Below, in pieces: positions 8,328-16,928 of a stretch of 49,324 nucleotides of DNA. Origin of the DNA: Halomonas sp. 54_146 (GTDB lineage: Bacteria; Pseudomonadota; Gammaproteobacteria; Pseudomonadales; Halomonadaceae); the NCBI RefSeq assembly GCF_001507855.1, contig NZ_LGEN01000026.1:1-49324 (forward strand), written 5' to 3'. Position numbers and translations under genes: made by a program. The notes beneath the pieces are model-generated. The model did no database searches, was not told where the DNA came from, and worked only from the letters and a program-made list of their open reading frames with translations. Numbering within the stretch: the first letter of the stretch is position 1; each line of letters opens with the position of its first letter.

Positions 8328-8717
8328 ATGCGTGATAACGCCAATGATGCGCCGATTGAAGGCGAAATTGTCAGCGAAGAGCAACAACATCAACCTGACA
8401 CCACCATGGCAATGGTGATTTATGCGCTCTATTTAGCCAGCTTCGTTCTTGGCTTTACCTCGATTATTGGTGTGGTTATCGCCTACGTCTATAAAGGCAA
8501 AGGCCCTGCGTGGCTAGATGAGCACTACCGCTATCAGATTCGCACGTTCTGGATAGGGCTGGTGTATGGATTTGTCTTTTCGATACTGGCGTTCATATTA
8601 ATTGGCTTCCCGCTACTGCTGGCGCTAGCCGTATGGTTCATTGTCCGCTGTGTTAAAGGCTTCAAAGGGCTGCAAGAGAAACGCGCCCCTTCTAACGTAG
8701 ACTCCTGGCTGTTTTAA
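8328..8717 (+). CDS. DUF4870-type small membrane protein (copy 1)
   Basis: A 129-aa protein with a ~25-residue acidic cytoplasmic N-terminus followed by two or three membrane segments (MAMVIYALYLASFVLGF, TFWIGLVYGFVFSILAF, GFPLLLALAVWFIV). The conserved block IGVVIAYVY...WLDEHYRYQIRTFWIG is typical of the DUF4870 family, which has no assigned biochemical role. AAAGGA lies 8 nt before ATG. It ends 2 bp before the acyltransferase gene, and a paralogue follows that gene, so the three probably form one transcript. Confidence 0.82.
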   Translation: MRDNANDAPIEGEIVSEEQQHQPDTTMAMVIYALYLASFVLGFTSIIGVVIAYVYKGKGPAWLDEHYRYQIRTFWIGLVYGFVFSILAFILIGFPLLLALAVWFIVRCVKGFKGLQEKRAPSNVDSWLF

Positions 8718-8719
8718 TC

Positions 8720-9655
8720 ATGACGCAGCAAACGGTTGAATCCGATAGGCGCTTTTCCAAAGCCAGTGCGATTAGCTGGCTGTGGCGCTACCTTTCACGC
8801 TGGCCGCTTTCGCGCCTATGGCGCGTCTCCTCATCGTTGGGCCCACTGGTTTACCGCTTTAATAAACGTGAGCGCGAGGTAACGGAGCGCAACCTGGAAG
8901 TGGTGTATCCCGAGCTATCTTGTTCAGAACGCAAGGCATTTGCCCAGCAGAGCCTGCGCCACTCTACCGCTACGATGCTAGAGCTTGGCCACGCCTGGAT
9001 GGCAGAACCGCATAAAGTAGAAGCCGGCATTTTAGCGGTGTACGGACGCGACAAGCTCGACAGCGCCCGGGCCGAAGGGCGCGGCGTGATTGTGCTAGCC
9101 CCGCACTTCGGCAACTGGGAAGTGCTTAACTTCTGGCTATCCAGCCATTTCCCTTTTACCGCCATGTACGAGCCGCCCAAAATCACCGCCTTAGACCCGG
9201 TGATTCGTCACGGCCGCGAACGCATGGGCGCAAGCCTGGTTCCCACTAATCCACGCGGTGTGGCGGCGCTGCTGAAAGCACTGAAACGCAGCGAGGCGAT
9301 TGGCATACTGCCCGACCAGGAACCCGACTGGGGCAGCGGCGTTTTCGCGCCGTTCTTTGGCCGCGATGCCTACACCGCCACCTTATTGCCGAAACTTGTT
9401 GCCCGCACCCAGGCGCGCGTTGTCACGGGGGTTGCGCTACGCATTCCTGGTAAAGGCTTTGAGATTTCTTTTTTGGATGCCGATGAGCGGGTCTACAGCG
9501 ACGATGATGTGATCTCGGCCACTGGCGTCAATGCCTGCGTGGAAGCCGCGATTGCGTTAGCGCCTACGCAATACCAGTGGGAATATAAGCGCTACCGTAA
9601 AGTGGTACAAGAACAGCAAAAGCTCCCTAACTACCGCGATTATCGACTTTATTAA
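8720..9655 (+). CDS. LpxL/HtrB-type lysophospholipid/lipid A acyltransferase
   Basis: A 311-aa membrane-associated acyltransferase of the LpxL-LpxM-LpxP family, which adds a secondary fatty acyl chain to the Kdo2-lipid A precursor or a related lipid at the inner-membrane face. The family catalytic motif H-x4-E is seen as HFGNWE (H129, E134). The substrate-side motif ILPDQEPDWGSGVFAPFFG follows. The N-terminal hydrophobic/basic helix (SLGPLVYRFNKREREVTERNLEVV) is typical. It sits between two DUF4870 paralogues with gaps of 2 and 13 bp. Whether it acylates lipid A or another lipid cannot be told here. Confidence 0.88.
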   Translation: MTQQTVESDRRFSKASAISWLWRYLSRWPLSRLWRVSSSLGPLVYRFNKREREVTERNLEVVYPELSCSERKAFAQQSLRHSTATMLELGHAWMAEPHKVEAGILAVYGRDKLDSARAEGRGVIVLAPHFGNWEVLNFWLSSHFPFTAMYEPPKITALDPVIRHGRERMGASLVPTNPRGVAALLKALKRSEAIGILPDQEPDWGSGVFAPFFGRDAYTATLLPKLVARTQARVVTGVALRIPGKGFEISFLDADERVYSDDDVISATGVNACVEAAIALAPTQYQWEYKRYRKVVQEQQKLPNYRDYRLY

Positions 9656-9668
9656 CCAGAGTTTACTG

Positions 9669-10019
9669 ATGACACAAAACTATATACCTCGCGATGAGAT
9701 ACGCCCGCCGCAGATTATCTACGCGCTTTATTTGGCGGGGCTTGTCACCGCGAATATCACCCTGCTGATTGGTGTGGTGATTGCCTATGTCTACCGCCGC
9801 GAAGCCGCACCGTGGCTGCAGCAGCACTACCGCTACCTCATCCGCACCTTCTGGATTGGTACCCTGTATGCCAGCATTGCTTTTTTGCTGAGCATTGTCA
9901 TGGTGGGCCTGCTGATCTGGCCGCTGCTCGCCGTGTGGTTGGGCGTGCGCTGCATCCTGGGTTGGATAAATGTTCGCCAAGGCCAGCCACCTGCCCGCCC
10001 AGGCAGCTGGCTTTGGTAA
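9669..10019 (+). CDS. DUF4870-type small membrane protein (copy 2)
   Basis: A 116-aa paralogue of the gene at 8328. Both share QIIYALYLA.../MVIYALYLA, IGVVIAYVYR/K, and the WL-x2-HYRY-x-IRTFWIGxxY block, then a long hydrophobic segment. It starts 13 bp after the acyltransferase stop codon. Function is unknown. The duplicated pair bracketing one acyltransferase suggests a linked envelope role, which is inference only. Confidence 0.82.
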   Translation: MTQNYIPRDEIRPPQIIYALYLAGLVTANITLLIGVVIAYVYRREAAPWLQQHYRYLIRTFWIGTLYASIAFLLSIVMVGLLIWPLLAVWLGVRCILGWINVRQGQPPARPGSWLW

Positions 10020-10048
10020 GCCGAGCGCTATTTAGTGCGGCTATTATT
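10019..10048 (+). terminator. Possible intrinsic terminator between convergent genes
   Basis: AGCCG at 10019-10023 can pair with CGGCT at 10038-10042, with an inner CGCT/AGTG extension, followed by ATTATT. It lies directly after the second DUF4870 stop codon and ahead of the convergent manC-type gene. The T-run is weak. Confidence 0.4.
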
Positions 10049-11453
10049 CACTGCTTTGGCGGGCGTAAACATCGTCTAAACGCTCAATATCATCTTCCCC
10101 AAGGTAACTGCCCGACTGCACTTCAATCAGTTCAAGGGGGATTTTTCCGGTGTTTTCCAGTCGATGTAGCGCACCAATGGGAATATAGGTCGACTGATTT
10201 TCGCTCACCAAGAAGCTACGCTCCTCAAGCGTTACCCGCGCCGTGCCGCTCACCACAACCCAGTGTTCAGCACGGTGGTGATGGCGCTGCAGCGATAGCC
10301 GCCCGCCGGGCTTAACGGTAATGCGCTTGACCTGATAACGTTCGCCGCTGTCCATCGCTTGAAAGCTACCCCAGGGGCGCTGCACCTGGGGCGCAGAGCG
10401 CGGCTCGCTGCGACCCGCCTGGGAAAGCGCGGCCACCAGCTGTTTTACTTGCTGAGCCTGTTCACGGTGGGCGACCAATACGCTGTCTGACGTCTCCACC
10501 ACGATCACATCTTTTACACCTAACGTCGCTACCAAGCGGTGTTCGGCAATCACCAGCGAATCCTGCGTATCAGTCAGCCAGGTATCGCCTTTGGCAGCGT
10601 TTCCCGCGTTATCTGTCTCTAAGGTCGCCCACAGCGCATCGAAACTACCGATATCACTCCACGCAGCGGCCAAAGGCACCACCGCGGCATGCTCGCAGTG
10701 CTCCATTACGGCATAATCAATTGACTCTGCTGGGCAACGGCAAAATGCTTCTTCGCCCAGGCGTAGAAAATCCAAGTCGCGGTGCGCGCCGTTAACCGCC
10801 TCCGCGCAGGCTTCAAGCATGGTTGGCTGCAGCCGCTTTAGCTGGTCTAAATAGCTTGAGGCGCGGAGTAAAAACATGCCGCTGTTCCATAGGTAATCGC
10901 CGCTTTCAACCAACGCTGCCGCCCGCTTGGCATCAGGCTTTTCAATAAACGCAGCAAGATGATGGCCGCCTTCCAGCGGGGCACCGCAAGCAATATAGCC
11001 ATAGCCAGTTTCAACTTGTGTGGGAACCACGCCAAAGGTGACTAAATAGCCCACCTCAGCGAGAGGTACAGCTCGCGCCACGCTGTGCTGAAACGCCTGA
11101 ACATCGCCAATCACGTGATCGGCTGGCAGCACCAGCAATAGCGGGTCATCACCCGACTGACGCGCCAGCAATGCCGCACAGGCAATCGCTGGCGCGGTAT
11201 TGCGGCCTTCCGGCTCAAGCACCAGCGTGGCGGTTTGAGCCATTTCGCGCAGCTGTTCAGCCATTAAAAAGCGGTGGCTGTGGTGACCCATTAACATTGG
11301 CGCTGCACTGGTCAAGCCTGTTAAGCGGCTCAACGTTTGCTGAAGCAGGCTTTGCGACGAGGTTAAACGCAAAAATTGTTTAGGCATCTGTTCGCGAGAG
11401 AGTGGCCACAGTCTTGTGCCACTGCCACCGCTTAAAATGACGGGCTGAATCAT
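10044..11453 (-). CDS. manC: Mannose-1-phosphate guanylyltransferase / mannose-6-phosphate isomerase
   Basis: A 469-aa bifunctional type II enzyme (ManC/AlgA/CpsB family). The N-terminal nucleotidyltransferase domain starts with ILSGGSGTRLWPLSREQMPKQF at residues 6-27 and has LEPEGRNTAPAIA and FIEKPD motifs; it makes GDP-mannose from Man-1-P and GTP. The C-terminal cupin domain, from RPWGSFQAMDSGERYQVKR through LQRHHHRAEHWVVVSGTA, is the isomerase part with its metal-binding His. ATG at 11453 is chosen because AAGGA is 7 nt upstream and the protein begins at the catalytic loop; a start 33 nt upstream is less likely. It follows the sulfatase-like gene by 16 bp, so both probably serve exopolysaccharide or envelope glycan synthesis. 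Confidence 0.93.
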   Translation of the reverse strand: MIQPVILSGGSGTRLWPLSREQMPKQFLRLTSSQSLLQQTLSRLTGLTSAAPMLMGHHSHRFLMAEQLREMAQTATLVLEPEGRNTAPAIACAALLARQSGDDPLLLVLPADHVIGDVQAFQHSVARAVPLAEVGYLVTFGVVPTQVETGYGYIACGAPLEGGHHLAAFIEKPDAKRAAALVESGDYLWNSGMFLLRASSYLDQLKRLQPTMLEACAEAVNGAHRDLDFLRLGEEAFCRCPAESIDYAVMEHCEHAAVVPLAAAWSDIGSFDALWATLETDNAGNAAKGDTWLTDTQDSLVIAEHRLVATLGVKDVIVVETSDSVLVAHREQAQQVKQLVAALSQAGRSEPRSAPQVQRPWGSFQAMDSGERYQVKRITVKPGGRLSLQRHHHRAEHWVVVSGTARVTLEERSFLVSENQSTYIPIGALHRLENTGKIPLELIEVQSGSYLGEDDIERLDDVYARQSSE

Positions 11454-11469
11454 GGCTCCATCCTTATGG

Positions 11470-13047
11470 TCATCCTTGCTCCCCAAAATCGTCCTGCAGC
11501 CAATGGCGCAGCTGGCTCATTCTGGGCGCATCGAAGGCTTGTTCCAGCGTAGGCAGCGTGCCCGGCACAAAGCCACGGGCCATAAACGGTTCCAATAGCG
11601 CTGGGTCGCCGCTGATAATATGCACCGGCACCGCCGCGCTGGCATCGTCGCCGGTAATCAGCGGCGCGGCTTGGTGGTCACCCAGTATAATCATCAGGGT
11701 GTTGTCATCGACCACCCGCTCGGCCCAGCGGCCAGTGACGTTTACAGCGTAGTCCACCGACCAGGCATAGTGATCCCGAATGCGCTCGATATCCTGCCAC
11801 AGCACCTCTGGCGGGTCGCCGGCGTGCTCCCAGGGGGCAAAAATTTGCCCGTCTTCAATTAACGACCAATCTTCAATAATCGGCAGAATGGGCGTCCAAG
11901 GGGCGTGGCTGGAAATCAGTGCCAATTGGGCAAAGACCGGCGTTTCGCCCAGCAAGTAGCGCTGGGTGTAATCGAGGGTAAATTGATCCGGCATGGTTAC
12001 CCAATTGAGCGCAGGCCCGGCGTAGTCGATATCTTTTGCTGCGGCAATGTCATCGAAACCGTAGGCCTCCCCTTCCGGCCAAGGCATGGTAATCGCGGGC
12101 ATGACGCTGAGAGTGCGCTGACCAGTAGCACGAAAATCATTGATCAACGTGGAGTGGCCGCTGTCTAACATCAGCTGATACCACAACTGGTTGTTGATCC
12201 ACCGCCCGCTGAGCGCCGTTGCATGAGCCAGCCAGGATTGACCGCCGCGTATTGGTGATGCCAACAGGCCAGAAACCACATGCAGGTCACGCTGTTCCAG
12301 GCGCTGCTGCATCTCGGCCAAGGTGGGGAGCAGAACTTGCGCATAACGCGGTGATTCCAGCGCCGAGATACCGTAGGACTCAATAAAGGTGAGCAGCACA
12401 TTGCGCCCTTCAAGCCCCGGTAGCGGCTGGGCTTCCAGCGGCGCGGCTTCTAACTGAGCGGTAAAGGCAAGGCGAGCAGCGTGAGTATCGGTAATTTGCT
12501 GCCACTGAAAACGCGTGGTGTCCACTATCGGCAAGCGGGCGCTGTCTATCAGCCGCACCCCATTAAGCTCAAACGCCGCGCTGGTGGTGGCAATACCCAG
12601 CAGCGCTAAAGCGATCGCACCGGGCAGGCGCTTAACGGAATAGGCGGCGGGTGGCAGCAGCAGGCGCGCTACGCACACGGTGATGGCGACCAGCACGGCA
12701 GCCCCGGCCAGCATCGCGCAAACGGCCAACAGTTGGCCTACATTGCCTACTAGCAGGTGATAAATGGAGCGCAGCAGGGGTACGTCAAGATACAGATTAA
12801 GCGGCCGGGCAAAGGCCATGTGTGTGGCGGCGGTACCTAGATTCACGGCAGTCGCCAGCATCACCCAGCCGACCAGCCCAACGCCCACTAAGCGGCGCAT
12901 GTGGCCGGCAGGAAGCAGCAGCATAAGTGGCGCAATGATGAACGCTTCCCAAGCGACCCAATAGCCGCTGATCTCACCAAAACGCCACCACAGCGGCGCG
13001 ATGAGCAAGAAATTTAGCACTAACAGTACGGATAATAATCGACTCAT
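11470..13047 (-). CDS. Membrane sulfatase-family protein (LTA synthase/OpgB-like)
   Basis: A 525-aa protein with about five N-terminal membrane segments (residues ~1-170), then a periplasmic alkaline-phosphatase-superfamily domain. The domain begins NVLLTFIESYG, whose Glu is a likely metal ligand, and ends near MIILGDHQAAPLI, the typical GDHQ metal site. Relatives transfer phosphoglycerol or phosphoethanolamine to glycans or lipids. Its position divergent from opgG-opgH makes a phosphoglycerol transferase acting on periplasmic glucans (OpgB role) plausible, but E. coli OpgB is longer. The nucleophile Thr/Ser could not be fixed by eye; the region SPIRGGQSWLAHATALSG is the best candidate. It lies 16 bp upstream of the manC-type gene. 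Confidence 0.75.
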   Translation of the reverse strand: MSRLLSVLLVLNFLLIAPLWWRFGEISGYWVAWEAFIIAPLMLLLPAGHMRRLVGVGLVGWVMLATAVNLGTAATHMAFARPLNLYLDVPLLRSIYHLLVGNVGQLLAVCAMLAGAAVLVAITVCVARLLLPPAAYSVKRLPGAIALALLGIATTSAAFELNGVRLIDSARLPIVDTTRFQWQQITDTHAARLAFTAQLEAAPLEAQPLPGLEGRNVLLTFIESYGISALESPRYAQVLLPTLAEMQQRLEQRDLHVVSGLLASPIRGGQSWLAHATALSGRWINNQLWYQLMLDSGHSTLINDFRATGQRTLSVMPAITMPWPEGEAYGFDDIAAAKDIDYAGPALNWVTMPDQFTLDYTQRYLLGETPVFAQLALISSHAPWTPILPIIEDWSLIEDGQIFAPWEHAGDPPEVLWQDIERIRDHYAWSVDYAVNVTGRWAERVVDDNTLMIILGDHQAAPLITGDDASAAVPVHIISGDPALLEPFMARGFVPGTLPTLEQAFDAPRMSQLRHWLQDDFGEQG

Positions 13048-13170
13048 CGCACCCTCTTAGGTGACTGCTTTAGCTTGCAGTGTCAACGATATAGCCTGCC
13101 AGCGCTCAGTCTCAATGGGAGGCTACGCTACATCGCAAGAAACGAGGGCAAGGAATAAGGCTGCTGAAAT

Positions 13171-13216
13171 ACACAATAATCATGTACTGTAATATTTTAT
13201 CGTATAGTTATTGTGT
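13171..13216. promoter_or_regulatory. Spaced inverted repeat in the opgG/sulfatase divergent promoter region
   Basis: ACACAATAA at 13171-13179 and TTATTGTGT at 13208-13216 are a perfect 9-bp inverted repeat separated by 28 bp of AT-rich DNA. They lie in the 240-bp divergent region between the sulfatase-like gene and opgG. They could be paired operator half-sites. No regulator is identified. Confidence 0.4.
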
Positions 13217-13288
13217 AAAAAATTCACGCTTTGCTTAGCCTAATAAGGCCATGTGTTTTACAGGCCTTCACCCGAAAGGATTTCGCCC

Positions 13289-14881
13289 ATGTATTGTAAC
13301 CATGTTGGTAGGTGGCGGGCTGGTAAATGGCAGACTGGTACATGGCAGACTGATAAATGGATCGTGTTAATCGGCTGTACGCTCGCCTTACCGGCGTTTG
13401 CCGTAGATGACCAACACTTCAGTGCTGTCATTGAGCGCGCCCAGCAGCTTGCTGAAACGGCTTATCACGCGCCCGAAGAGACGCTGCCAGAAATATTGCG
13501 CGAGCTTGATTACGATACCTATCGGCAAATTCGCTTTAATCCCGAGCAGGCTTATTGGCAGGAGCAATCCCCCTTTAGCCTGCAGCTATTTCATAGCGGT
13601 TTTTTATTCCAAACCCCGGTTGCGCTGAATGTCATTGTCAACGACACAGTGACTGACAACGACACGGTGACTCCCCTGCCCTTTTCTGCAGGCGACTACA
13701 CCTATGAGGGCGATGCCGCAGCGCTGAAAGCGCACGATTTATCCGCGAGCGACCACGCGGGGTTTCGCCTTCACTATCCCATCAATAACGAAGACTACGC
13801 CGATGAATTTGCCGTTTTTCTCGGCGCGAGCTATTTCCGCCTGGTAGGGCGCGACCAGGCTTATGGGCTATCGACCCGGGGGCTGGCGATTGATACAGCC
13901 TCGCCCAACGGCGAGGAGTTCCCGGCATTTCGCGAATTCTGGCTGTATCAACCTGACGCCAGTGCGGAGCAGATTGAGCTATTGGCATTAATGGATAGCC
14001 CCTCTCTCAGCGGCGCCTATCGGTTTATCATCCAGCCCGGCGAAAATACCCAGGTAGAAGTAGAAGCAGAGCTATTTGCCCGTGAAGATATCGCCAAGCT
14101 GGGTGTAGCACCGCTCACCAGCATGTTTACTTACGGCGAGGCAAGCCGCGAGCGCCCGGACGACTTTCGCCCCCAAGTGCACGACTCCGACGGCCTGCTA
14201 ATGCACACCGGCAGCGGCGAGTGGATCTGGCGCCCGCTGAGCAATCCATCCCACGTGCGTACCTCCACCTTTATAGACACCGCCCCCCAAGGTTTTGGGT
14301 TAATGCAGCGGGAGCGTGACTTTAACCGCTATCTGGATATGGAAGCCCAGTACCACCGCCGCCCCAGCCAGTGGGTTGTGCCCTTAGAGGAGTGGGGCGC
14401 AGGCCGCGTGGAACTGGTCGAAATTCCGACCCCTGATGAGACTCACGACAATATTGTCGCCTACTGGGTGGCGGACGATACCTTAGATGCAGGCGAATCC
14501 CGACACCTGCACTACCTTACTCACACGCTGAATACCCAGCCAGAAGCGCATCAGCTTGGCCGCGCCCTGCGCACCCGCCAGGGCACTGCTGCCGTGCCGG
14601 GGCAAGCTGACGCCTCCTCTCAACAGCAGCGCCAGTTTATCGTCGATTTTCAGGGGGGTATCTTAAACAACATCGCCGCCGACCAGCCCGTCGAACTGGA
14701 GATTAGCAACCGACACGGTGAGGTACTGCTGCCTCACGTTACCGCCCTGCCTAACCATGGCTGGCGGGCGAGCTTCCGGCTGCCCGCCAGCGACCAACCC
14801 AGCGATGTTCGCCTACGGCTGACCTTAAACGGCGAACCGGTTAGCGAAACCTGGAATTACGTGTGGTATCCCGATGCCTAA
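13289..14881 (+). CDS. opgG: Periplasmic glucan biosynthesis protein OpgG/MdoG
   Basis: A 530-aa precursor for the periplasmic protein required for osmoregulated periplasmic glucan (OPG) synthesis. The signal peptide core WIVLIGCTLALPAFA precedes the mature N-terminus at about residue 50. The mature domain shows the family hallmarks ELDYDTYRQIRFNPEQAYW, FRLHYPINN, FGASYFRLVGRDQAYGLSTRGLAID (with LGASYF here), EEFPAFREFWLY, and EWIWRPLSNP. ATG at 13289 is chosen since AAAGGA lies 8 nt upstream; a GTG 36 nt earlier has no such site. The region before the signal core is built of four 15-bp repeats (see the separate entry). Its stop overlaps the opgH start by 8 bp, so translation is coupled. Confidence 0.92.
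   Translation: MYCNHVGRWRAGKWQTGTWQTDKWIVLIGCTLALPAFAVDDQHFSAVIERAQQLAETAYHAPEETLPEILRELDYDTYRQIRFNPEQAYWQEQSPFSLQLFHSGFLFQTPVALNVIVNDTVTDNDTVTPLPFSAGDYTYEGDAAALKAHDLSASDHAGFRLHYPINNEDYADEFAVFLGASYFRLVGRDQAYGLSTRGLAIDTASPNGEEFPAFREFWLYQPDASAEQIELLALMDSPSLSGAYRFIIQPGENTQVEVEAELFAREDIAKLGVAPLTSMFTYGEASRERPDDFRPQVHDSDGLLMHTGSGEWIWRPLSNPSHVRTSTFIDTAPQGFGLMQRERDFNRYLDMEAQYHRRPSQWVVPLEEWGAGRVELVEIPTPDETHDNIVAYWVADDTLDAGESRHLHYLTHTLNTQPEAHQLGRALRTRQGTAAVPGQADASSQQQRQFIVDFQGGILNNIAADQPVELEISNRHGEVLLPHVTALPNHGWRASFRLPASDQPSDVRLRLTLNGEPVSETWNYVWYPDA
13306..13365 (+). repeat. Four 15-bp tandem units inside the opgG signal sequence
   Basis: Units begin at 13306, 13321, 13336 and 13351. The second and third are TGGTAAATGGCAGAC and TGGTACATGGCAGAC, one mismatch apart; the outer units are more diverged. 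They encode the repeated GRWRA/GKWQT/GTWQT/DKWIV and lengthen the charged n-region of the signal peptide. Confidence 0.9.
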
Positions 14882-16928
14882 TGCAGACAACAATACCAAC
14901 AACAATACAAACAACATAATGCCATCGATTCCCTGGCTGAAAACCCGCCGGGCTTTTCTCGCCATTATGGTGCTGGGTTCCAGCGTGGCCGGCTGTATCG
15001 CCATGAACCGAGTGGTGGCAAGCTTGAGCATGGGCTGGAAAATCACCATGTTAGTGCTGTTTGCGCTCACCTTTACCTGGATTGCCCTAGCGTTTTGGGG
15101 TGCCGTGTGCGGCTTTGTGGTGTGCGCCCTGCGGCGCGACCCGCTTAGCCTGCGCAAGGTAGATAGGGAAGCACCCAGCGCGCGCCTATTGGTGAGCCGC
15201 ACCGCGATTGTGATGCCGATTTTTGCCGAGCCGCCCATTCCTACCTTTGCCGGGCTTGAAGCCACCTGCCGCTCATTACTGAGCTATGCCATTGATAACG
15301 ACGACCCGCAAGAAGCTGCGCGGCCAATAAGCGAGCATTTTGAGGTGTTTATCCTTAGCGACACCCAAGACACCGCCATAGCCGAGTTAGAAGAAGCCCA
15401 CGTGGGGGCATTACAGCACCGGCTGGCTGGCAAACTTGCTATCCACTATCGCCGCCGCCCGAATAACAATGGCCGTAAGGCGGGTAACATCGCTGAATTT
15501 TGCCGCCGCTGGGGGCGCAACTACGATTACATGATCGTACTGGATGCCGACAGTTTAATGAGCGGCGCTACGCTACTGCGCATGGTTCAACGTATGCAGC
15601 GCCAGCCTACGCTTGGTTTGATACAAACGGTGCCGATCCCCGTTGGGCAAAAAACCCTGTTTGGGCGCTTTACTCAGTTTGCTTCCGCGCTTTACAGCCC
15701 CATGCTGGCAGCCGGCCAGAGTTTTTGGCAAGGCGACGCCGCCAACTACTGGGGGCACAATGCGATTATCCGCACGCGGGCGTTTATGGATCACGCTGGC
15801 TTGCCTACCCTGCCGGGCAAGCCACCGCTAGGCGGCGAGCTGCTTAGTCACGACTTTGTTGAGGCCGCACTGCTTAAGCGCGGCGGTTGGCAGGTGATAC
15901 TGGATACCACCATTACCACCGCTGTCTCACGCCATGACCCCTACGCCAGCGCCTCCCACAACAGCTTTGAAGCAATGCCAAGTAACTTACTTGACTTTGC
16001 CAAACGCGACCGCCGCTGGCTGCAAGGCAACCTTCAGCACTTGCGTTTGCTGGGCGGGGCGGGGCTGCACCCGCTCAGCCGGCTGCATTTTTTCTATGGC
16101 GCTTTTGCCTATTTATCGTCGTTAGTGTGGTTAGCGCTGTTGGTCTGCGCCAGCGTACTGGTGAGCTATCACGCGCTGAGCGATGCGACAGCAAACGCCC
16201 TGCCACAGCCGCTTTCACTGGGTTTGCTTTCAATTACGCTGGGCATGCTGTTGGCACCGAAACTGCTAGGTTTACTGCTGGCCTGCTGGCAAACACCCCA
16301 CGCCTATGGCGGCCGAGTGCGGCTTATCATCAGCACCGTTATGGAAATGCTGTTTGCCGCGTTATTAGCCCCACTGATGATGGCGTGGCACAGCCTGTTT
16401 ATTATCAATGTGCTATTAGGCCGCTCCGTTGATTGGCAAACACAATCGCGAGGTGAGCGCTCACTCACCTGGCGTGAAACGTGGCAACACACCGGCTGGA
16501 TGACCCTAAGCGGGCTGGTATGGGCTGGGTTGATGGTAACTTTTTCGCCAATGGCGTTTGGCTGGCTAACCCCCGCTTGGCTTGGGCTTGTGAGCGCCGC
16601 ACCGCTGGTCAAATATTCCAGCAGCGGCACCTGGGGGGGCGTCGTGAGCCATCGTTTGGGGCTTATCAAAACCCCCAGCAACTGCCTGAAGCCGCCCCTA
16701 CTGGATGATTTCGCTGAGCTTATGAATAACAGCGACCCTTATCCTCTAGACCCCGCCACTCAAGCGCCCTACCCGGTTCAATTACCCCCCGCTGAGCGTT
16801 TTGGCGACATGCACTGCCAATCTTTTCAGCACTTTAACCCTCGGCTATTGGCGCCTTCATCACCCACGCTCTCATCACCAAAGCTATCATCAACAAAGCC
16901 ACCAACAACCTACAAGGAGCCCTATTGA
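14874..16928 (+). CDS. opgH: Glucans biosynthesis glucosyltransferase OpgH/MdoH
   Basis: A 684-aa inner-membrane family GT2 glucosyltransferase that polymerises UDP-glucose into the beta-1,2 OPG backbone and extrudes it. Two N-terminal membrane segments (residues ~27-85) precede the cytosolic catalytic domain with AIVMPIFAEPP, NNGRKAGNIAEF, the DxD-type IVLDADSLMSG near residue 224 and the QxxRW-equivalent RDRRWLQGNLQH near residue 380. At least five C-terminal membrane segments follow. It is shorter than E. coli OpgH (847 aa). The first 16 residues are Asn-rich, encoded by an AAC/AAT slippage-like run. ATG at 14874 overlaps the opgG stop codon; an internal ATG at 14919 lacks a ribosome binding site. 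Confidence 0.92.
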   Translation: MPNADNNTNNNTNNIMPSIPWLKTRRAFLAIMVLGSSVAGCIAMNRVVASLSMGWKITMLVLFALTFTWIALAFWGAVCGFVVCALRRDPLSLRKVDREAPSARLLVSRTAIVMPIFAEPPIPTFAGLEATCRSLLSYAIDNDDPQEAARPISEHFEVFILSDTQDTAIAELEEAHVGALQHRLAGKLAIHYRRRPNNNGRKAGNIAEFCRRWGRNYDYMIVLDADSLMSGATLLRMVQRMQRQPTLGLIQTVPIPVGQKTLFGRFTQFASALYSPMLAAGQSFWQGDAANYWGHNAIIRTRAFMDHAGLPTLPGKPPLGGELLSHDFVEAALLKRGGWQVILDTTITTAVSRHDPYASASHNSFEAMPSNLLDFAKRDRRWLQGNLQHLRLLGGAGLHPLSRLHFFYGAFAYLSSLVWLALLVCASVLVSYHALSDATANALPQPLSLGLLSITLGMLLAPKLLGLLLACWQTPHAYGGRVRLIISTVMEMLFAALLAPLMMAWHSLFIINVLLGRSVDWQTQSRGERSLTWRETWQHTGWMTLSGLVWAGLMVTFSPMAFGWLTPAWLGLVSAAPLVKYSSSGTWGGVVSHRLGLIKTPSNCLKPPLLDDFAELMNNSDPYPLDPATQAPYPVQLPPAERFGDMHCQSFQHFNPRLLAPSSPTLSSPKLSSTKPPTTYKEPY

